A stretch of DNA of 64,000 bases from Methanoregula sp. (GTDB lineage: Archaea > Halobacteriota > Methanomicrobia > Methanomicrobiales > Methanospirillaceae): assembly GCA_030694985.1 (NCBI GenBank), contig JAUYTV010000014.1:1-64000 (forward strand), read 5' to 3'. The translations under genes and the position numbers were made by a program. This document shows, piece after piece, positions 34,439 to 45,023 of this stretch (position 1 is the stretch's first letter; each line of letters opens with the position of its first letter). The notes below the pieces were generated by a model that saw only the letters and a list, made by a program, of their open reading frames with translations, had not been told where the DNA came from and did no database searches.

Positions 34439-36376
34439 ATGGAAATATCTGAGCAAACCCCCCCGCAGCAGAACGAAATAACGCCCGCATCGCCCGAAGC
34501 GGTATCCACAGAAAGCGCGGGGGCGACATCATCAACAATCGAAGTTCCCGCAAAACTGATCGACCAGGTGATAGGTCAGGAACATGCAGTCGAAGTGATC
34601 CAAAAGGCGGCTATCCAAAGACGGCATGTCATGATGATCGGCAGCCCCGGTACCGGAAAATCAATGCTGGCAAAGGCGATGGCCGAGCTGCTGCCCAAAG
34701 AAGAACTCATCGATATAATGGTCTACCCGAACTCCGATGACAACAACAACCCTGTGATCAGGACGGTTGCCGCAGGACGGGGAAAACAGATTGTAACCGC
34801 TCACAAAGCAGAAGCCAGAAAAAAGATCCAGTTCCGGAACATGCTCCTCCTCCTTGCTATCATCGGTATCGGGGGATATGCGATAATCACCGGACAGATC
34901 ATTATGGGGCTTATTGCGGTTGCTTTTATTTTCATCGCATTCCGCACCAGCATGCCCAGAGAGGAGTCGATGGTGCCCAAACTTCTGGTTTCAAATGATA
35001 CCAAAAGCATTGCTCCCTTTATTGATGCTACAGGAACTCATGCCGGTGCCCTGTTAGGCGATGTGCGCCATGACCCATTCCAGAGCGGGGGGCTTGAAAC
35101 ACCATCCCATGACCGGGTTGAGGCTGGAGCTATCCACCGTTCGAATGGTGGCGTTCTCTTCATCGATGAGATCAATACATTGGACCCACACTCCCAGCAG
35201 AACCTGCTCACTGCACTACAGGAAGGAGAGTTTCCTATCACCGGCCAGAGCGAGCGGTCGAGCGGCGCGATGGTGCATACTGAACCGGTCCCCTGCAAGT
35301 TCGTGATGGTTTCAGCTGGTAACCTTGATGCAATCCAGGGTATGCACCCTGCGCTCCGCTCCCGTATTCGCGGGTACGGGTACGAAGTCTACATGGCAGA
35401 GAGCATGGACGACACTCCAGAAAACCGTGAGAAATATGTCCGGTTCATAGCGCAGGAAGTGAAAAATGATGGTAAGATCCCGCATTGCGACCAGAGCGCA
35501 ATCGATGAAATTATTCGTGAATCCAAGCGCCGGTCGAACCGCAAGGGATACCTCACGCTCAAGCTGCGTGATATGGGGGGGCTCATCCGTGTTGCAGGAG
35601 ACATTGCCCGGCAGGAGGGTGCCGCGATCACAACCGCTGCCCATGTCATCATGGCTAAGAAAACCGCACGCTCGATTGAAGATCAGGTATCCGATGAGGT
35701 TACCCGTCACCTGCGGGAGTACGATATGGCTGTGGTGGAAGGCACCCGGGTTGGCAGGGTTAACGGACTTGCAGTTACAGGAAGTGATGCGGGTTCGGTT
35801 CTTCCGATAATGGCTGAGGTTACGCCTGCACAGGGTGCGAGCGGCACCGTAATTGCCACCGGGATGCTCAAGGAGATAGCCCAGGAATCCATCAAGAACG
35901 TGAGTGCCATCTTAAAAAAATTCACCGGCAAGGATGTCAGGAACATTGATATCCATATCCAGTTCATCGGCACCTATATGGGGGTCGAGGGAGATTCAGC
36001 ATCTGTCAGTGTCGCAACAGCAGTCGTAAGTGCTATCGAGGGAATTCCTGTCCGGCAGGATGTTGCAATGACCGGCTCCCTATCAGTCCGGGGCGATGTG
36101 CTTCCCGTTGGCGGGGTGACTTACAAGATCGAAGCTGCGGTAAAGGCCGGCATCAAGACCGTTTTGATCCCCCGTATGAATCTGGGAGACGTACTGATCG
36201 AAGAGCGGTACAAACCCCTTGTCACCATTATACCGGTGGACACGATCGATGATGTTCTTAAGGTAGCCCTTGTGCCGGAGAACTCCGAAGGATTCTTAAT
36301 CAAGCTCAAAAATATGGCGCTTCGATCAACTGCAATGATTGCAGAAGTAACTACTGTCAACAATCCGGTGGCATGA
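34439..36376 (+). CDS. lonB: Archaeal Lon protease (LonB), membrane-bound
   Basis: The protein has an AAA+ domain with Walker A GSPGTGKS and Walker B VLFIDEIN. Two membrane helices are inserted between them ([20 protein letters not shown], then [15 protein letters not shown]), which is the LonB hallmark. The C-terminal protease domain has catalytic Ser in [10 protein letters not shown] and Lys in KIEAAVKAG. It degrades damaged proteins at the membrane. I choose the ATG at 34439 because AGAGGTT precedes it; an ATG at 34403 is possible. tldD starts seven bases after the stop. Confidence 0.95.
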   Translation: MEISEQTPPQQNEITPASPEAVSTESAGATSSTIEVPAKLIDQVIGQEHAVEVIQKAAIQRRHVMMIGSPGTGKSMLAKAMAELLPKEELIDIMVYPNSDDNNNPVIRTVAAGRGKQIVTAHKAEARKKIQFRNMLLLLAIIGIGGYAIITGQIIMGLIAVAFIFIAFRTSMPREESMVPKLLVSNDTKSIAPFIDATGTHAGALLGDVRHDPFQSGGLETPSHDRVEAGAIHRSNGGVLFIDEINTLDPHSQQNLLTALQEGEFPITGQSERSSGAMVHTEPVPCKFVMVSAGNLDAIQGMHPALRSRIRGYGYEVYMAESMDDTPENREKYVRFIAQEVKNDGKIPHCDQSAIDEIIRESKRRSNRKGYLTLKLRDMGGLIRVAGDIARQEGAAITTAAHVIMAKKTARSIEDQVSDEVTRHLREYDMAVVEGTRVGRVNGLAVTGSDAGSVLPIMAEVTPAQGASGTVIATGMLKEIAQESIKNVSAILKKFTGKDVRNIDIHIQFIGTYMGVEGDSASVSVATAVVSAIEGIPVRQDVAMTGSLSVRGDVLPVGGVTYKIEAAVKAGIKTVLIPRMNLGDVLIEERYKPLVTIIPVDTIDDVLKVALVPENSEGFLIKLKNMALRSTAMIAEVTTVNNPVA

Positions 36377-36382
36377 ATAAAC

Positions 36383-37714
36383 ATGCCCGGTATCACCTAT
36401 TATGATCTGCGTCATGTGACCGGGCAAATTACCCACATTGACATAGATAACGGTATCTGTGAGTCCGCAGGAACCACTTTTTTTAACAAAGCTGTGCTCC
36501 GTGTCATCAGCAAAAGCGGCTGGGGAATTCTCCAGATCGATAATTACCAGCCCTGCACCGGTAGGAAATTTGACGAACTGTTACAGAAAGCCTGCGCTCT
36601 CTCTGCGATAACACAGGAACCGGTGAACCTTGGGGATGTATCCCGTGGGGTGCTTGCCGTTCCTGCAATGAAAGAAGATCCCCGTTTAGTCAGTATCGAG
36701 GAAAAATCGGCGATTCTTTCAGAGATTGAGAAGGGCGCGATCCATCCCTCCGTGGTGAACCGACGGGCAAATTACATTGAGCGGGTCGAGCAGGTCGGGT
36801 TTTTTGACAGTTCCGGAAACGAATACGCGTACGAGATGTGCCGTTCAGGATTCAATGTGCTGGCGGTTGCTTCACGGAACGACAACACCCAGATGGGATA
36901 TGAACGGGAGCATTCCATCGACGGGTTCAACCTACGGCACCACTTGGGTCTCGGGAAAAAGGCTGCCGGTATTGCAGTGGCATTGCTTGACGCGAAATCA
37001 GCGCATGGGGGAAAATTAAAGGCGATACTCGATCCGGAACTCGCAGGTGTATTTGCCCATGAAGCCGTTGGTCATGCCAGTGAAGGCGACCTGATCCAGG
37101 AAGGCAACTCGGTATTAAAAGATAAAACCGGGCAGAAGATTGGAAACGACAGGCTCACGATCGTAGATGACCCCGGTCTACCCGAGTTCGGGTTCGATCC
37201 TGTTGATTCGGAAGGTGTGGCTGTGCGCAGAACCGAGATTATTAAAAACGGGGTTGTCAATGCGTTCCTCCACAACCGTGAATCACTGGCGGCAGTAGGT
37301 AATGGCATAGCGGGTCATGCCCGGGGTATGGCCGGAGAACCCCCGCTTGTCCGGATGAGCAACACCTTTATTGAAGCCGGCGATGCCACCGACCACGAGA
37401 TCTTTGAAGAATGTAAAAATGGCATCTTTCTCAAAGGTTCCCGCGGCGGTCAGGTGGACCCGGGGCGGGGAGTCTTCCAGTTCAATGCAGAGTACGGGTA
37501 TCTTGTAAAGAACGGGGAATGTACAGGAATGGTGCGGGATGTTTCTTTATCTGGAGATATATTAACAACCCTGCACAATATCGCACTCTGCGGAAAGAAC
37601 CGTAAGATGAGCCCGGGATACTGCGGGAAAGGTGGACAGAGCGTGCCGGTGAGTGACGGGGCTCCAACAATTCTTCTTTGTGATGCGGTGGTGGGCGGCA
37701 GTGGAATGGATTGA
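36383..37714 (+). CDS. tldD: TldD/PmbA family metalloprotease, TldD-type
   Basis: The 443-residue protein has the zinc motif HEAVGH in FAHEAVGHASEGD, so it is the catalytic TldD-type partner. With TldE it forms a protease that cuts unfolded peptides or modified peptide precursors. It starts seven bases after lonB and overlaps tldE, so a lonB-tldD-tldE proteolysis operon is likely. Confidence 0.94.
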   Translation: MPGITYYDLRHVTGQITHIDIDNGICESAGTTFFNKAVLRVISKSGWGILQIDNYQPCTGRKFDELLQKACALSAITQEPVNLGDVSRGVLAVPAMKEDPRLVSIEEKSAILSEIEKGAIHPSVVNRRANYIERVEQVGFFDSSGNEYAYEMCRSGFNVLAVASRNDNTQMGYEREHSIDGFNLRHHLGLGKKAAGIAVALLDAKSAHGGKLKAILDPELAGVFAHEAVGHASEGDLIQEGNSVLKDKTGQKIGNDRLTIVDDPGLPEFGFDPVDSEGVAVRRTEIIKNGVVNAFLHNRESLAAVGNGIAGHARGMAGEPPLVRMSNTFIEAGDATDHEIFEECKNGIFLKGSRGGQVDPGRGVFQFNAEYGYLVKNGECTGMVRDVSLSGDILTTLHNIALCGKNRKMSPGYCGKGGQSVPVSDGAPTILLCDAVVGGSGMD

Positions 37715-38987
37715 CCAGATAATTAAAAAAGGTCTAAAGAGTGTAGATGAAGTTGAAATCTTTTACGTGGAGGGACGGAGCATATCTGCCGACCTGAAAC
37801 AGAAGAAGATCAACCTTGCCTCTGCCTCAGAAGACTGCGGGCTTGGCATCAGGACCATCCATAAGGGCAGGATTGGATCATCGAGTACAAACGATCCCGG
37901 CCACTGGAGTGAATGCCTCGATGCAGCGATTGCAAGCGGCCATCTCGCAACCCCGCTCCCCTGGGAAGGACTGCCTGTTGCGCAGGATATTTCACAAACC
38001 CCGCTTACGTTTGACCCATTAATGAAGGTCGAACCCGCATCCGCTCTTGCTCTGCTCGAACAGATGCTTGCCGGTTCAGAAGAACACACAGCAGAAGTGA
38101 CTGCCGGCTCTGCCGGGCTCTCAACCTCAACAGTGACCCTTGCAAACAGCAGCGGGGTGCACTACACAGACAGCCACACAGGAGTCTCGCTCTCGCTCGA
38201 AGCCATCCACAAACAGTCTACCGGTTATGAATTCGATCATTCCAGTTTCATGAACAAGGTAAACCCCTTCCATGTCGGGGAACGGGCAAGCTTCTTTGCC
38301 CATGAATCTGCGGGGGGAAAGGAGATCCCCACAGGGAATTATGAGATCCTGCTCTCCCCGCTTGCCTATGCCGAACTCCTCGGCAGTGTGTTTATCCCGG
38401 CATTGAACGGGCGAAACGTGCATGCAGGCAGATCCCGGTTTGCCAAGTCGATAGGGGAGCAGGTTTCTGTCCCTCTGCTCTCGATGTATGATGACCCGCT
38501 CCTGCAAGGAGCTGATGGCAGTGTGAGCTGGGATGCAGAAGGCATGCCGACACACAGGATAGATTTCATAAGGGATGGTGTGCTGGAAGCGTTTGCTTAT
38601 GATCTCAAAACCGCCTACCGGTACGGAAAGACAAGTACGGCGAGTGCGGTCCGGGGAGGGTACGGCGGATCTCCGGGAATCGGCCACCACAATTTTGTCG
38701 TGGATGGAAAGCGCAGCAGTATTGCAGATGAACGCGCGGTATACGTGCACAGCGTTGTTGGGGCTCACACGGCAAACCCGATGAGCGGGGAATTCTCTGT
38801 TGAACTCTCCAATGCGTTCTGGATGGAGGGCGGGGAGTTTGAAGAACCGATCCGGAGCGCCATGCTGTCAGGCAATGTCTTTTCGCTGCATAACGAAATT
38901 ATCGGTATGAGCCAAAAATCCCGTTCAATCGGCTCGCTGATTCTGCCTTCGGTAAGGATAAATAAGCAGCATATCATTGGTAAATAA
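37704..38987 (+). CDS. tldE: TldD/PmbA family protein, TldE-type (non-catalytic partner)
   Basis: The product of about 427 residues has the TldE layout and no HExxxH zinc motif; the family region ISADLKQKKINLASASEDCGLG is visible near the N-terminus. I choose GTG at 37704 (reading EWIDQIIKKG) because GGTGGGCGG precedes it; earlier starts lie inside tldD. It pairs with TldD and probably supplies the substrate channel. Confidence 0.92.
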   Translation, partial: EWIDQIIKKGLKSVDEVEIFYVEGRSISADLKQKKINLASASEDCGLGIRTIHKGRIGSSSTNDPGHWSECLDAAIASGHLATPLPWEGLPVAQDISQTPLTFDPLMKVEPASALALLEQMLAGSEEHTAEVTAGSAGLSTSTVTLANSSGVHYTDSHTGVSLSLEAIHKQSTGYEFDHSSFMNKVNPFHVGERASFFAHESAGGKEIPTGNYEILLSPLAYAELLGSVFIPALNGRNVHAGRSRFAKSIGEQVSVPLLSMYDDPLLQGADGSVSWDAEGMPTHRIDFIRDGVLEAFAYDLKTAYRYGKTSTASAVRGGYGGSPGIGHHNFVVDGKRSSIADERAVYVHSVVGAHTANPMSGEFSVELSNAFWMEGGEFEEPIRSAMLSGNVFSLHNEIIGMSQKSRSIGSLILPSVRINKQHIIGK

Positions 38988-39003
38988 AGGAAAATGGATA
39001 ATT

Positions 39004-39267
39004 ATGAGCGCAGTACTCATTGCAATTCTTCTTGTCGTGGCAATTGTTGCGATCGTCTACTATCTGGTAAAAAAGTTCACCGTGCTCCTGGTCAATGCGG
39101 TTTTAGGAATTATCCTGTTGTTTCTTCTCAATACTCTGCATGTCATGCAGTGGATGGGAAAACCGGATCTCGGGTATGGCTTTGCTACAGTGCTCATCTC
39201 TGCAATAGGAGGACTGCCGGGGGTTTGCATTCTCGTGTTGCTGGATATTTTCGGGTTTGCCCTGTAA
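39004..39267 (+). CDS. BofA-like membrane protein
   Basis: The 87-residue protein is hydrophobic with two or three helices (VLIAILLVVAIVAIVYYL, VNAVLGIILLFLLNTL, AIGGLPGVCILVLLDIFG). The NAVLGI and GG.PG..ILVLL patterns resemble the BofA family, which in Bacillus controls an M50 protease. The ATG at 39004 is preferred, with GGA upstream. It follows tldE closely; an interaction with LonB or an M50 protease is speculation. Confidence 0.8.
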   Translation: MSAVLIAILLVVAIVAIVYYLVKKFTVLLVNAVLGIILLFLLNTLHVMQWMGKPDLGYGFATVLISAIGGLPGVCILVLLDIFGFAL

Positions 39268-39389
39268 ATCAAATTACGGTAAAAAAATACGTGCGGAACC
39301 TTTCAGGCAGGATATTATGACATTGGCCCGATTCGGGATTCTTCTTGGGATTACCCGGAGATCCAAAAAGCCGCTTTTTTTATGATATT

Positions 39390-40088
39390 TCAAAAGACAT
39401 TTGCTTCTGAATAGACCATAACCTGATCCTGCTCGATCTCGTACGGTTTGATCTCACGGGAATGGGCAGACATCCGCATTTTTACCACTTCGAGTGCAAG
39501 GTGCACATCCGTCAGATCAGAGGGGCGGACATACCGGAGCAGGATCACCGTATCGGACAGGTATTCGATCAGCCCGTGACGGCTGGAAAAGACATTGTCC
39601 CGGTTAGTTTCAGAAGTCATCATGATCGTGCAGTTCCGGTCGCGGAGCCCTTCGATAAACCGGTACATCTCCTGCCTTCGTTCAGAGTCATTATCAAACA
39701 GGTCTTCAAAGAGAGAGATCGGATCGATTACTACCCTGCTGGCCTTCACTTCTTCGATGAGTTTGGGGAGTTCATTTTTGATCCGGTTGTTGGCAACATT
39801 GAAGTCTGTCGGATCGAGCTTGATGACATAGAGAGCTTTATTCAAAAATGGTGTAAAGTCCCATCCCTTCTGTTTCATATATATAAAGATTCTTTCTTCG
39901 CGTTCTTCAAGACTTATGTAGATGACGCGCTCTCCCCTTGTAAGCCCGTCCCAGATGAACTGAAGGGAAAAGGTTGTTTTACCTGTACCATACGTGCCAA
40001 TAATTGCACAGATGCTGCCGGGGATCAATCCCCCCCCCAGCATATCATCAAGACCAAGGATTCCCACCTTAACCCGTTCTTCACTCAT
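39390..40088 (-). CDS. KaiC-like RecA-superfamily ATPase, intact P-loop
   Basis: The 232-residue single RecA domain has Walker A GTYGTGKTTF and hydrophobic Walker B VVIDPIS. It is of KaiC/FlaH type; FlaH-like ATPases work with pilus and archaellum motors. It overlaps the upstream KaiC-like gene by four bases and is divergent from a type IV pilus-like ATPase and platform gene, so a shared role is likely. Confidence 0.87.
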   Translation of the reverse strand: MSEERVKVGILGLDDMLGGGLIPGSICAIIGTYGTGKTTFSLQFIWDGLTRGERVIYISLEEREERIFIYMKQKGWDFTPFLNKALYVIKLDPTDFNVANNRIKNELPKLIEEVKASRVVIDPISLFEDLFDNDSERRQEMYRFIEGLRDRNCTIMMTSETNRDNVFSSRHGLIEYLSDTVILLRYVRPSDLTDVHLALEVVKMRMSAHSREIKPYEIEQDQVMVYSEANVF

Positions 40089-40912
40089 ACAATCATCCGG
40101 ATATTGCTCACTTCAAAACCCCTGGTAGTCGAAATGCGGACTGCAAATTTCACCAGATCGTGTTCCTCCAGATGAGGCATAACCCCCCTGAACTTTTCAA
40201 AATACATCACCCGCTGCCTGCGTGAACCGGTGCTCTCTTCCCATTTGAAGAGCATCACTGCATCTGCAATGTCTGAGATTTCTTTCTCCTGAGCTGAATT
40301 AAGGATGCCCTGGGTAAGCAGCAGGTAACAGGTAAGGCCCCGCTGTTTTGACACCCGCTGCAAACCCCGTAAAACACCGGTAAAGTTTGACCAGCTGTTG
40401 GAATTATTGGATTGTGTTGCAATATCAGTGATGGAATCCATGACGATCAGGCTTTGCGGTTGTGCTGTATTGATCACGTTTGAGAGTTGGACAAATACAT
40501 CTCCATGACCTGACCGTTTTTGCATTCTTAAAAGGATATCACTGTGGCTGTACCATTCATCAGGAACAACACTTCTGTCAAAATAGAGTTCAGAGAGATC
40601 ATCGAACTGGATGGATTCTGTGAGCTGGCTTACATTGTCAACATGCAGCGAATTGACGATCTCCTGCCTCACATCATCCTTGTGTCTGGTAAAGGTGATA
40701 TACCGGAGTTCTTTTGGAGAGATCTTATCCTTTAATTCATTATGATTTTTTGCATCCAGCAGATTTATCATCGAACTGTACACAAACTCATAGCTGCCCG
40801 CTCCAAGATCCCCAAGGAAAAGGATGACAGAACCCGGTGGAACCCCTCCATCCAGAATCGGGTCGAGTGATGAGATCCCTGTAGGCATCTTTTTACTGGC
40901 AAATTCCTGCAT
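40085..40912 (-). CDS. KaiC-like RecA-superfamily protein with degenerate P-loop
   Basis: The 275-residue RecA-fold protein starts like KaiC (PTGISSLDPILDGGVPPGS). Its Walker A position reads GDLGAGSYEF, without the Lys-Ser/Thr needed to bind phosphate. The Walker B-like IVMDSITDIA remains. It may be a regulatory subunit of the ATPase encoded just downstream, whose start overlaps its stop by four bases. Divergent from the pilus-like genes at 41121. Confidence 0.82.
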   Translation of the reverse strand: MQEFASKKMPTGISSLDPILDGGVPPGSVILFLGDLGAGSYEFVYSSMINLLDAKNHNELKDKISPKELRYITFTRHKDDVRQEIVNSLHVDNVSQLTESIQFDDLSELYFDRSVVPDEWYSHSDILLRMQKRSGHGDVFVQLSNVINTAQPQSLIVMDSITDIATQSNNSNSWSNFTGVLRGLQRVSKQRGLTCYLLLTQGILNSAQEKEISDIADAVMLFKWEESTGSRRQRVMYFEKFRGVMPHLEEHDLVKFAVRISTTRGFEVSNIRMIV

Positions 40913-41120
40913 AAACCCCCATTGTTAACAAAGAATTTTCTTTCACAGAAACTCTCATGGATAGTGTTATAAATATATCTATTTGAAAAAAATGTCATCA
41001 GATCTGTGGGAAAAACGACAAAAACTCCCGAATTTCCCGGAATGATACATAATTATATAGAATGATCTCCCGAATTATAGCTTGGGTATAGTATTTTTTC
41101 GTAGAGGGAGCTTGTGCATT

Positions 41121-42851
41121 ATGCAGATCTCTGAATTCTTAAACTCGCTAAAAAAAAATAAGTCGGAAAAAGGGGCACAGGAACCCGCTGAGCCGCCCGC
41201 AGAACCAGAAAAAACGGTTACCGGCGGTGATGAAAAGAAAACCCCCGCACCGAAAGTAAAAAAAACCGATACGGGATACTTACACTATTTTCGCCTGCTG
41301 AAAGGGATTAAACATCAAGCTGTAGACGAATACGATTTTGAGCGGGACGGTACGCTTGTAGAAGCAAATGTGGATGATACGTATGAGCAGATCGACCAGT
41401 ATTGGGTTACAAACGGGTGTTCGCTCATTGTTATCGCACTGAATAAGAAAACCAACCAGCAGGAGTATCTCTTATTCGAACCATCCCTTTCCGATTTTGA
41501 ATATGAACTATTAGAACGACTTTATGAGGATCTGCGGTGTGTGCTGATCCTGTCGTCAAAGGATATCAAAAAAGATCGCAAGCGCGTCTTGCTCGAAAAG
41601 ATGAATGAGCTCTTTGATGATTATGGCATCACGCTTGAACGGTCCGCCCGCCACAAGATCCAGTATTTCTTAGTTCGGAATTTTTTAGGCTGGTCGCGTA
41701 TTGACCCCCTGATGAAGGATCCCAATCTTGAGGATATCTCATGTGATGGCAATAAAGTCCCAATCTTCCTCTATCACCGGCACTACCGGAACATCAGGAC
41801 AAATATCGCCTTTGAACCCGATATTCTCAATTCGCTTGCCATCACCCTTGCCCAGCGTTCGGGAAAACACATCTCCAGTGGTTCTCCTATTATCGATGCA
41901 ACACTTCCCGATGGTTCGCGTCTCCAGCTCACGTTTGGCTCTGAAGTGACTACGCGGGGGACATCGTTTACAATACGTAAATTCAGGGAAGAACCGTTCT
42001 CTCCTGTTGAACTCATAGAGATTGGAACATTCAATGCAGATGTCCTTGCCTACTTCTGGATAGCTATTGAGAACAATAAAAGCATGCTTTTTATCGGTGG
42101 AACGGCATCGGGAAAGACCACATCGTTAAATGCCGTTTCTCTCTTCATCCCTCCGATCGCAAAAGTAGTCAGTATTGAAGACACTCGTGAGATCACATTG
42201 TTTCATGATAACTGGATCGCGAGTGTCACCCGTGAAGCCCTTTCTGAAGGCAGCAATGCGATCACAATGTTTGATCTGCTGAGGGCCGCAATGCGACAAC
42301 GACCAGAGTACATCCTTGTCGGAGAAGTCCGTGGTGCTGAAGCCCAGACCCTTTTCCAGGCGATGAATACCGGGCACACCACATTTTCCACCATGCATGC
42401 TGGTGGAGTTGATGCAGCAATCCACCGTCTCGAGAGTGAGCCGTTGAATGTACCAAGAAACATGGTACAGGCACTCAACATCATCAGTGTACAGGGATTA
42501 ATCTTCCATGGAACAGAGCGCGTCCGCCGCGTTCAGGAAGTTGTCGAGATTGCCGGCATCGATCCGTCCTCAGGAAATATGCGTGTCAATAATGTCTTTG
42601 TCTATGACCCTATACACGATAAGATAAATTTTACCGGGCGCTCCCAGATCTATGCAGACATAGCAGAAAAACGAGGCTGGACTCGTGAACAACTTGAGGC
42701 TGATATTGCAACAAGGAAAAATCTCCTTGAAGAGATGAGAAAACAGGGAATTAAGGATTACGTCTCGGTTGCATCCCTGTTCCATGCATATAGTATTGAT
42801 GCAAAAGAAGTGGTAGCCAATCTCTCGGATCTTCGTATGGTAATTAAATGA
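41121..42851 (+). CDS. Type II/IV secretion ATPase (pilus-type, GspE/PilB superfamily)
   Basis: The 576-residue protein has a charged N-terminal linker of about 40 residues, an N-terminal domain, Walker A FIGGTASGKTT, Asp box, Walker B ILVGEVRGAEA and His box TGHTTFSTMHAGG. It powers assembly of a type IV pilus-like filament or secretion machine. GAGGGAG lies ten bases before the ATG at 41121; earlier starts are weaker. The platform protein gene overlaps by four bases. Confidence 0.93.
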   Translation: MQISEFLNSLKKNKSEKGAQEPAEPPAEPEKTVTGGDEKKTPAPKVKKTDTGYLHYFRLLKGIKHQAVDEYDFERDGTLVEANVDDTYEQIDQYWVTNGCSLIVIALNKKTNQQEYLLFEPSLSDFEYELLERLYEDLRCVLILSSKDIKKDRKRVLLEKMNELFDDYGITLERSARHKIQYFLVRNFLGWSRIDPLMKDPNLEDISCDGNKVPIFLYHRHYRNIRTNIAFEPDILNSLAITLAQRSGKHISSGSPIIDATLPDGSRLQLTFGSEVTTRGTSFTIRKFREEPFSPVELIEIGTFNADVLAYFWIAIENNKSMLFIGGTASGKTTSLNAVSLFIPPIAKVVSIEDTREITLFHDNWIASVTREALSEGSNAITMFDLLRAAMRQRPEYILVGEVRGAEAQTLFQAMNTGHTTFSTMHAGGVDAAIHRLESEPLNVPRNMVQALNIISVQGLIFHGTERVRRVQEVVEIAGIDPSSGNMRVNNVFVYDPIHDKINFTGRSQIYADIAEKRGWTREQLEADIATRKNLLEEMRKQGIKDYVSVASLFHAYSIDAKEVVANLSDLRMVIK

Positions 42852-44782
42852 TTGTCAGGAACTCCCTCCGGAAATGGATAGTGCGCAACCCTCAGATGTA
42901 TGATGGACTGCGTGCAGATCTGATCTCTGCCAGATCGGGTATGACCCTCGATCAGTATCTCTGGCGATCGGCCAAGATCACCGTGATGGCTGGTTTTTTC
43001 TTTGCCCTTATGGGGTACTTAATCTTCTCTTTGTTTGGTCTGCAGATACCGAGCGGGAAAATCGGTATCTATAATGTCTTTAATCTCCAGTTACCGGTCT
43101 TTTTCAATGCCATTTATCCATCAGAGTATATTCTGGCCATCCTGTTCATTGTTGCACTTTTGATCGGGGCATACATTGGCTATTCTCTCATGCTTCGCTT
43201 ACCCGCAATAGAGAAGAAAAACCGCTCGATTAAGATCAATCTGACTCTGCACAATGCAGTGGCTTACATGTATGCGATGAGACGCGGTGGTGCCCAGCTC
43301 ATGCCAATCTTTCGATCGCTGTCTGATCGGGCGAGTATTTATGGGGAGGTTGCGTTAGAGTTTCGCCAGATTGTAAGAGATGCAGATTTTTTTGGGTACG
43401 ATGTTCTTACAGCGATCCGTCATCTTTCTGATACCACACCGTCAGCAAAACTAAAGATTTTTCTTGAAGATCTCCTTTCAGTTATTGAAAGCGGGGGGGA
43501 CATGACAGAGTTTCTCTCCATGCGGGTCAGGGTGTACCAGGAAGAAGCAAAATTAGAGCAAAAACAGTTTCTCAATGTCTTATCCCTTGTTGCGGAATCC
43601 TATGTGACACTTTTTGTGGCAGGGCCGCTCTTTTTGATCATCATTATGGTTGTTATGGGAATGATGGGTGGAGGTGCGGTTCTCCAGTTGTCCGTATTAA
43701 CGTATGCAATTATTCCCATTGGATCATTTATGTTCATTCTTCTTCTCGATCTCATATCAATAAAGGCAGAAAAGTATGAGCGGTACACAAAAGTAAAGTG
43801 GCTTCACACTTTTTCTGAAGTGACCATTGTTAAAAAAGAGGACGAAAAGCAACAGTATGCACAAATAAAAAAATATGACCAGCTCAGAGATCTGATCTAT
43901 TATCTCAAGCACCCGTTTGAGAATTTTGTCAATAATGTGAATCATACCCTCTATGTGACGGTACCCCTTGCTCTCATATATATCGGGGTTGTATTTTTGA
44001 ATGTTCCCCAATATAGAAGTCAGGAACTTTTCATATCTGTCATTGATGATCACATAATTATCGGCCTGCTCATGGTGCTCGTACCCTATGCGATCTTTTT
44101 CGCGATCTGGTCCCATAAAGTGATGGGGATCCAGTCGCTCATGCCTGACTTCCTTGAACGTATGGCGGGTATCAACCAGGTGGGACTCACCATCGCACAG
44201 GCTATTGCCATCATGGTAAATACCAACCTTGGGCTCCTGAGTTATGAAGTCCGTAAGATCAAACGGGATATGGAATGGGGGGCCAACTTCACTGAAGCTT
44301 TGGTGCGGTTTGAAGAACGGGTCAGCACTCCCTCAATTGCACGGACTGTGACACTGATTACCAAAGCAAGCGAGATGAGCGGACAGATCTCTGTGGTGCT
44401 ATCGATTGCCGCAGGTGATGCAAAGATGACTGAAGTGCTCAAAAAAGAGCGCCTCATCGAGATGTTCATCTACACAGCGATTGTGTACCTTTCGTTCTTT
44501 GTCTTTCTCTTTGTCGTGGGAGTAATGGCCACCCAGTTCCTCCCGGTGCTGGCAAATATCACAACCACGGGCATCCCACAGGTTGGGGCAATGTCGGGTA
44601 TTGGTTCCATTCCGATCCAGACCATCAACCGTATCCTGTATCATGCATGTCTTATTCAGGCACTCTTCTCCGGAATTATTGCCGGACAGATGGGTGAGGT
44701 GGCTCTTGAAGCAGGGATAAAACACTCCTGTATTCTTATCCTCATTACACTGGTTATCTTCAATTTTGTAATCGTTATATGA
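42848..44782 (+). CDS. Type IV pilus-like membrane platform protein (two T2SF domains)
   Basis: The 644-residue protein contains two T2SF/TadC-type domains, each with a cytoplasmic helical part and membrane helices (for example SLSDRASIYGEVALEFRQI and EVRKIKRDMEWGANFTEAL). It is the platform on which the ATPase acts. Fused double-T2SF platforms are typical of archaeal pilus systems. No pilin or prepilin peptidase gene lies nearby. Confidence 0.9.
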   Translation: MIVRNSLRKWIVRNPQMYDGLRADLISARSGMTLDQYLWRSAKITVMAGFFFALMGYLIFSLFGLQIPSGKIGIYNVFNLQLPVFFNAIYPSEYILAILFIVALLIGAYIGYSLMLRLPAIEKKNRSIKINLTLHNAVAYMYAMRRGGAQLMPIFRSLSDRASIYGEVALEFRQIVRDADFFGYDVLTAIRHLSDTTPSAKLKIFLEDLLSVIESGGDMTEFLSMRVRVYQEEAKLEQKQFLNVLSLVAESYVTLFVAGPLFLIIIMVVMGMMGGGAVLQLSVLTYAIIPIGSFMFILLLDLISIKAEKYERYTKVKWLHTFSEVTIVKKEDEKQQYAQIKKYDQLRDLIYYLKHPFENFVNNVNHTLYVTVPLALIYIGVVFLNVPQYRSQELFISVIDDHIIIGLLMVLVPYAIFFAIWSHKVMGIQSLMPDFLERMAGINQVGLTIAQAIAIMVNTNLGLLSYEVRKIKRDMEWGANFTEALVRFEERVSTPSIARTVTLITKASEMSGQISVVLSIAAGDAKMTEVLKKERLIEMFIYTAIVYLSFFVFLFVVGVMATQFLPVLANITTTGIPQVGAMSGIGSIPIQTINRILYHACLIQALFSGIIAGQMGEVALEAGIKHSCILILITLVIFNFVIVI

Positions 44783-44867
44783 GGAGCAAAACAGAGCTAT
44801 AAAAAAAGATCCGTTTCAGATAGTCTTAAATAATGCAGGAGTAATCTCGTAGTGAGGTGAAGTGGAG

Positions 44868-45023
44868 ATGTGTAGTGTTGGCGGGCCTATGGATATCGAT
44901 ATTCCCCCGGATCGTTTAAAACCGAAAGATTACCGGTGCAATGAATGCAGTGAGCGATTCAAGGGAATTGGTAAAAATCCCATCTGTCCGAGCTGCCAGT
45001 CAGAAGAAGTGACTGAAATATGA
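44868..45023 (+). CDS. Small zinc-ribbon protein (51 aa)
   Basis: The 51-residue protein has one zinc ribbon: CNEC (residues 24-27) and CPSC, followed by an acidic tail. GAGGTGA lies just before the ATG. Its stop overlaps the start of the next gene (ATGA), so the two are coupled. It follows the pilus platform gene by 85 bases. I do not recognise the family. Confidence 0.8.
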   Translation: MCSVGGPMDIDIPPDRLKPKDYRCNECSERFKGIGKNPICPSCQSEEVTEI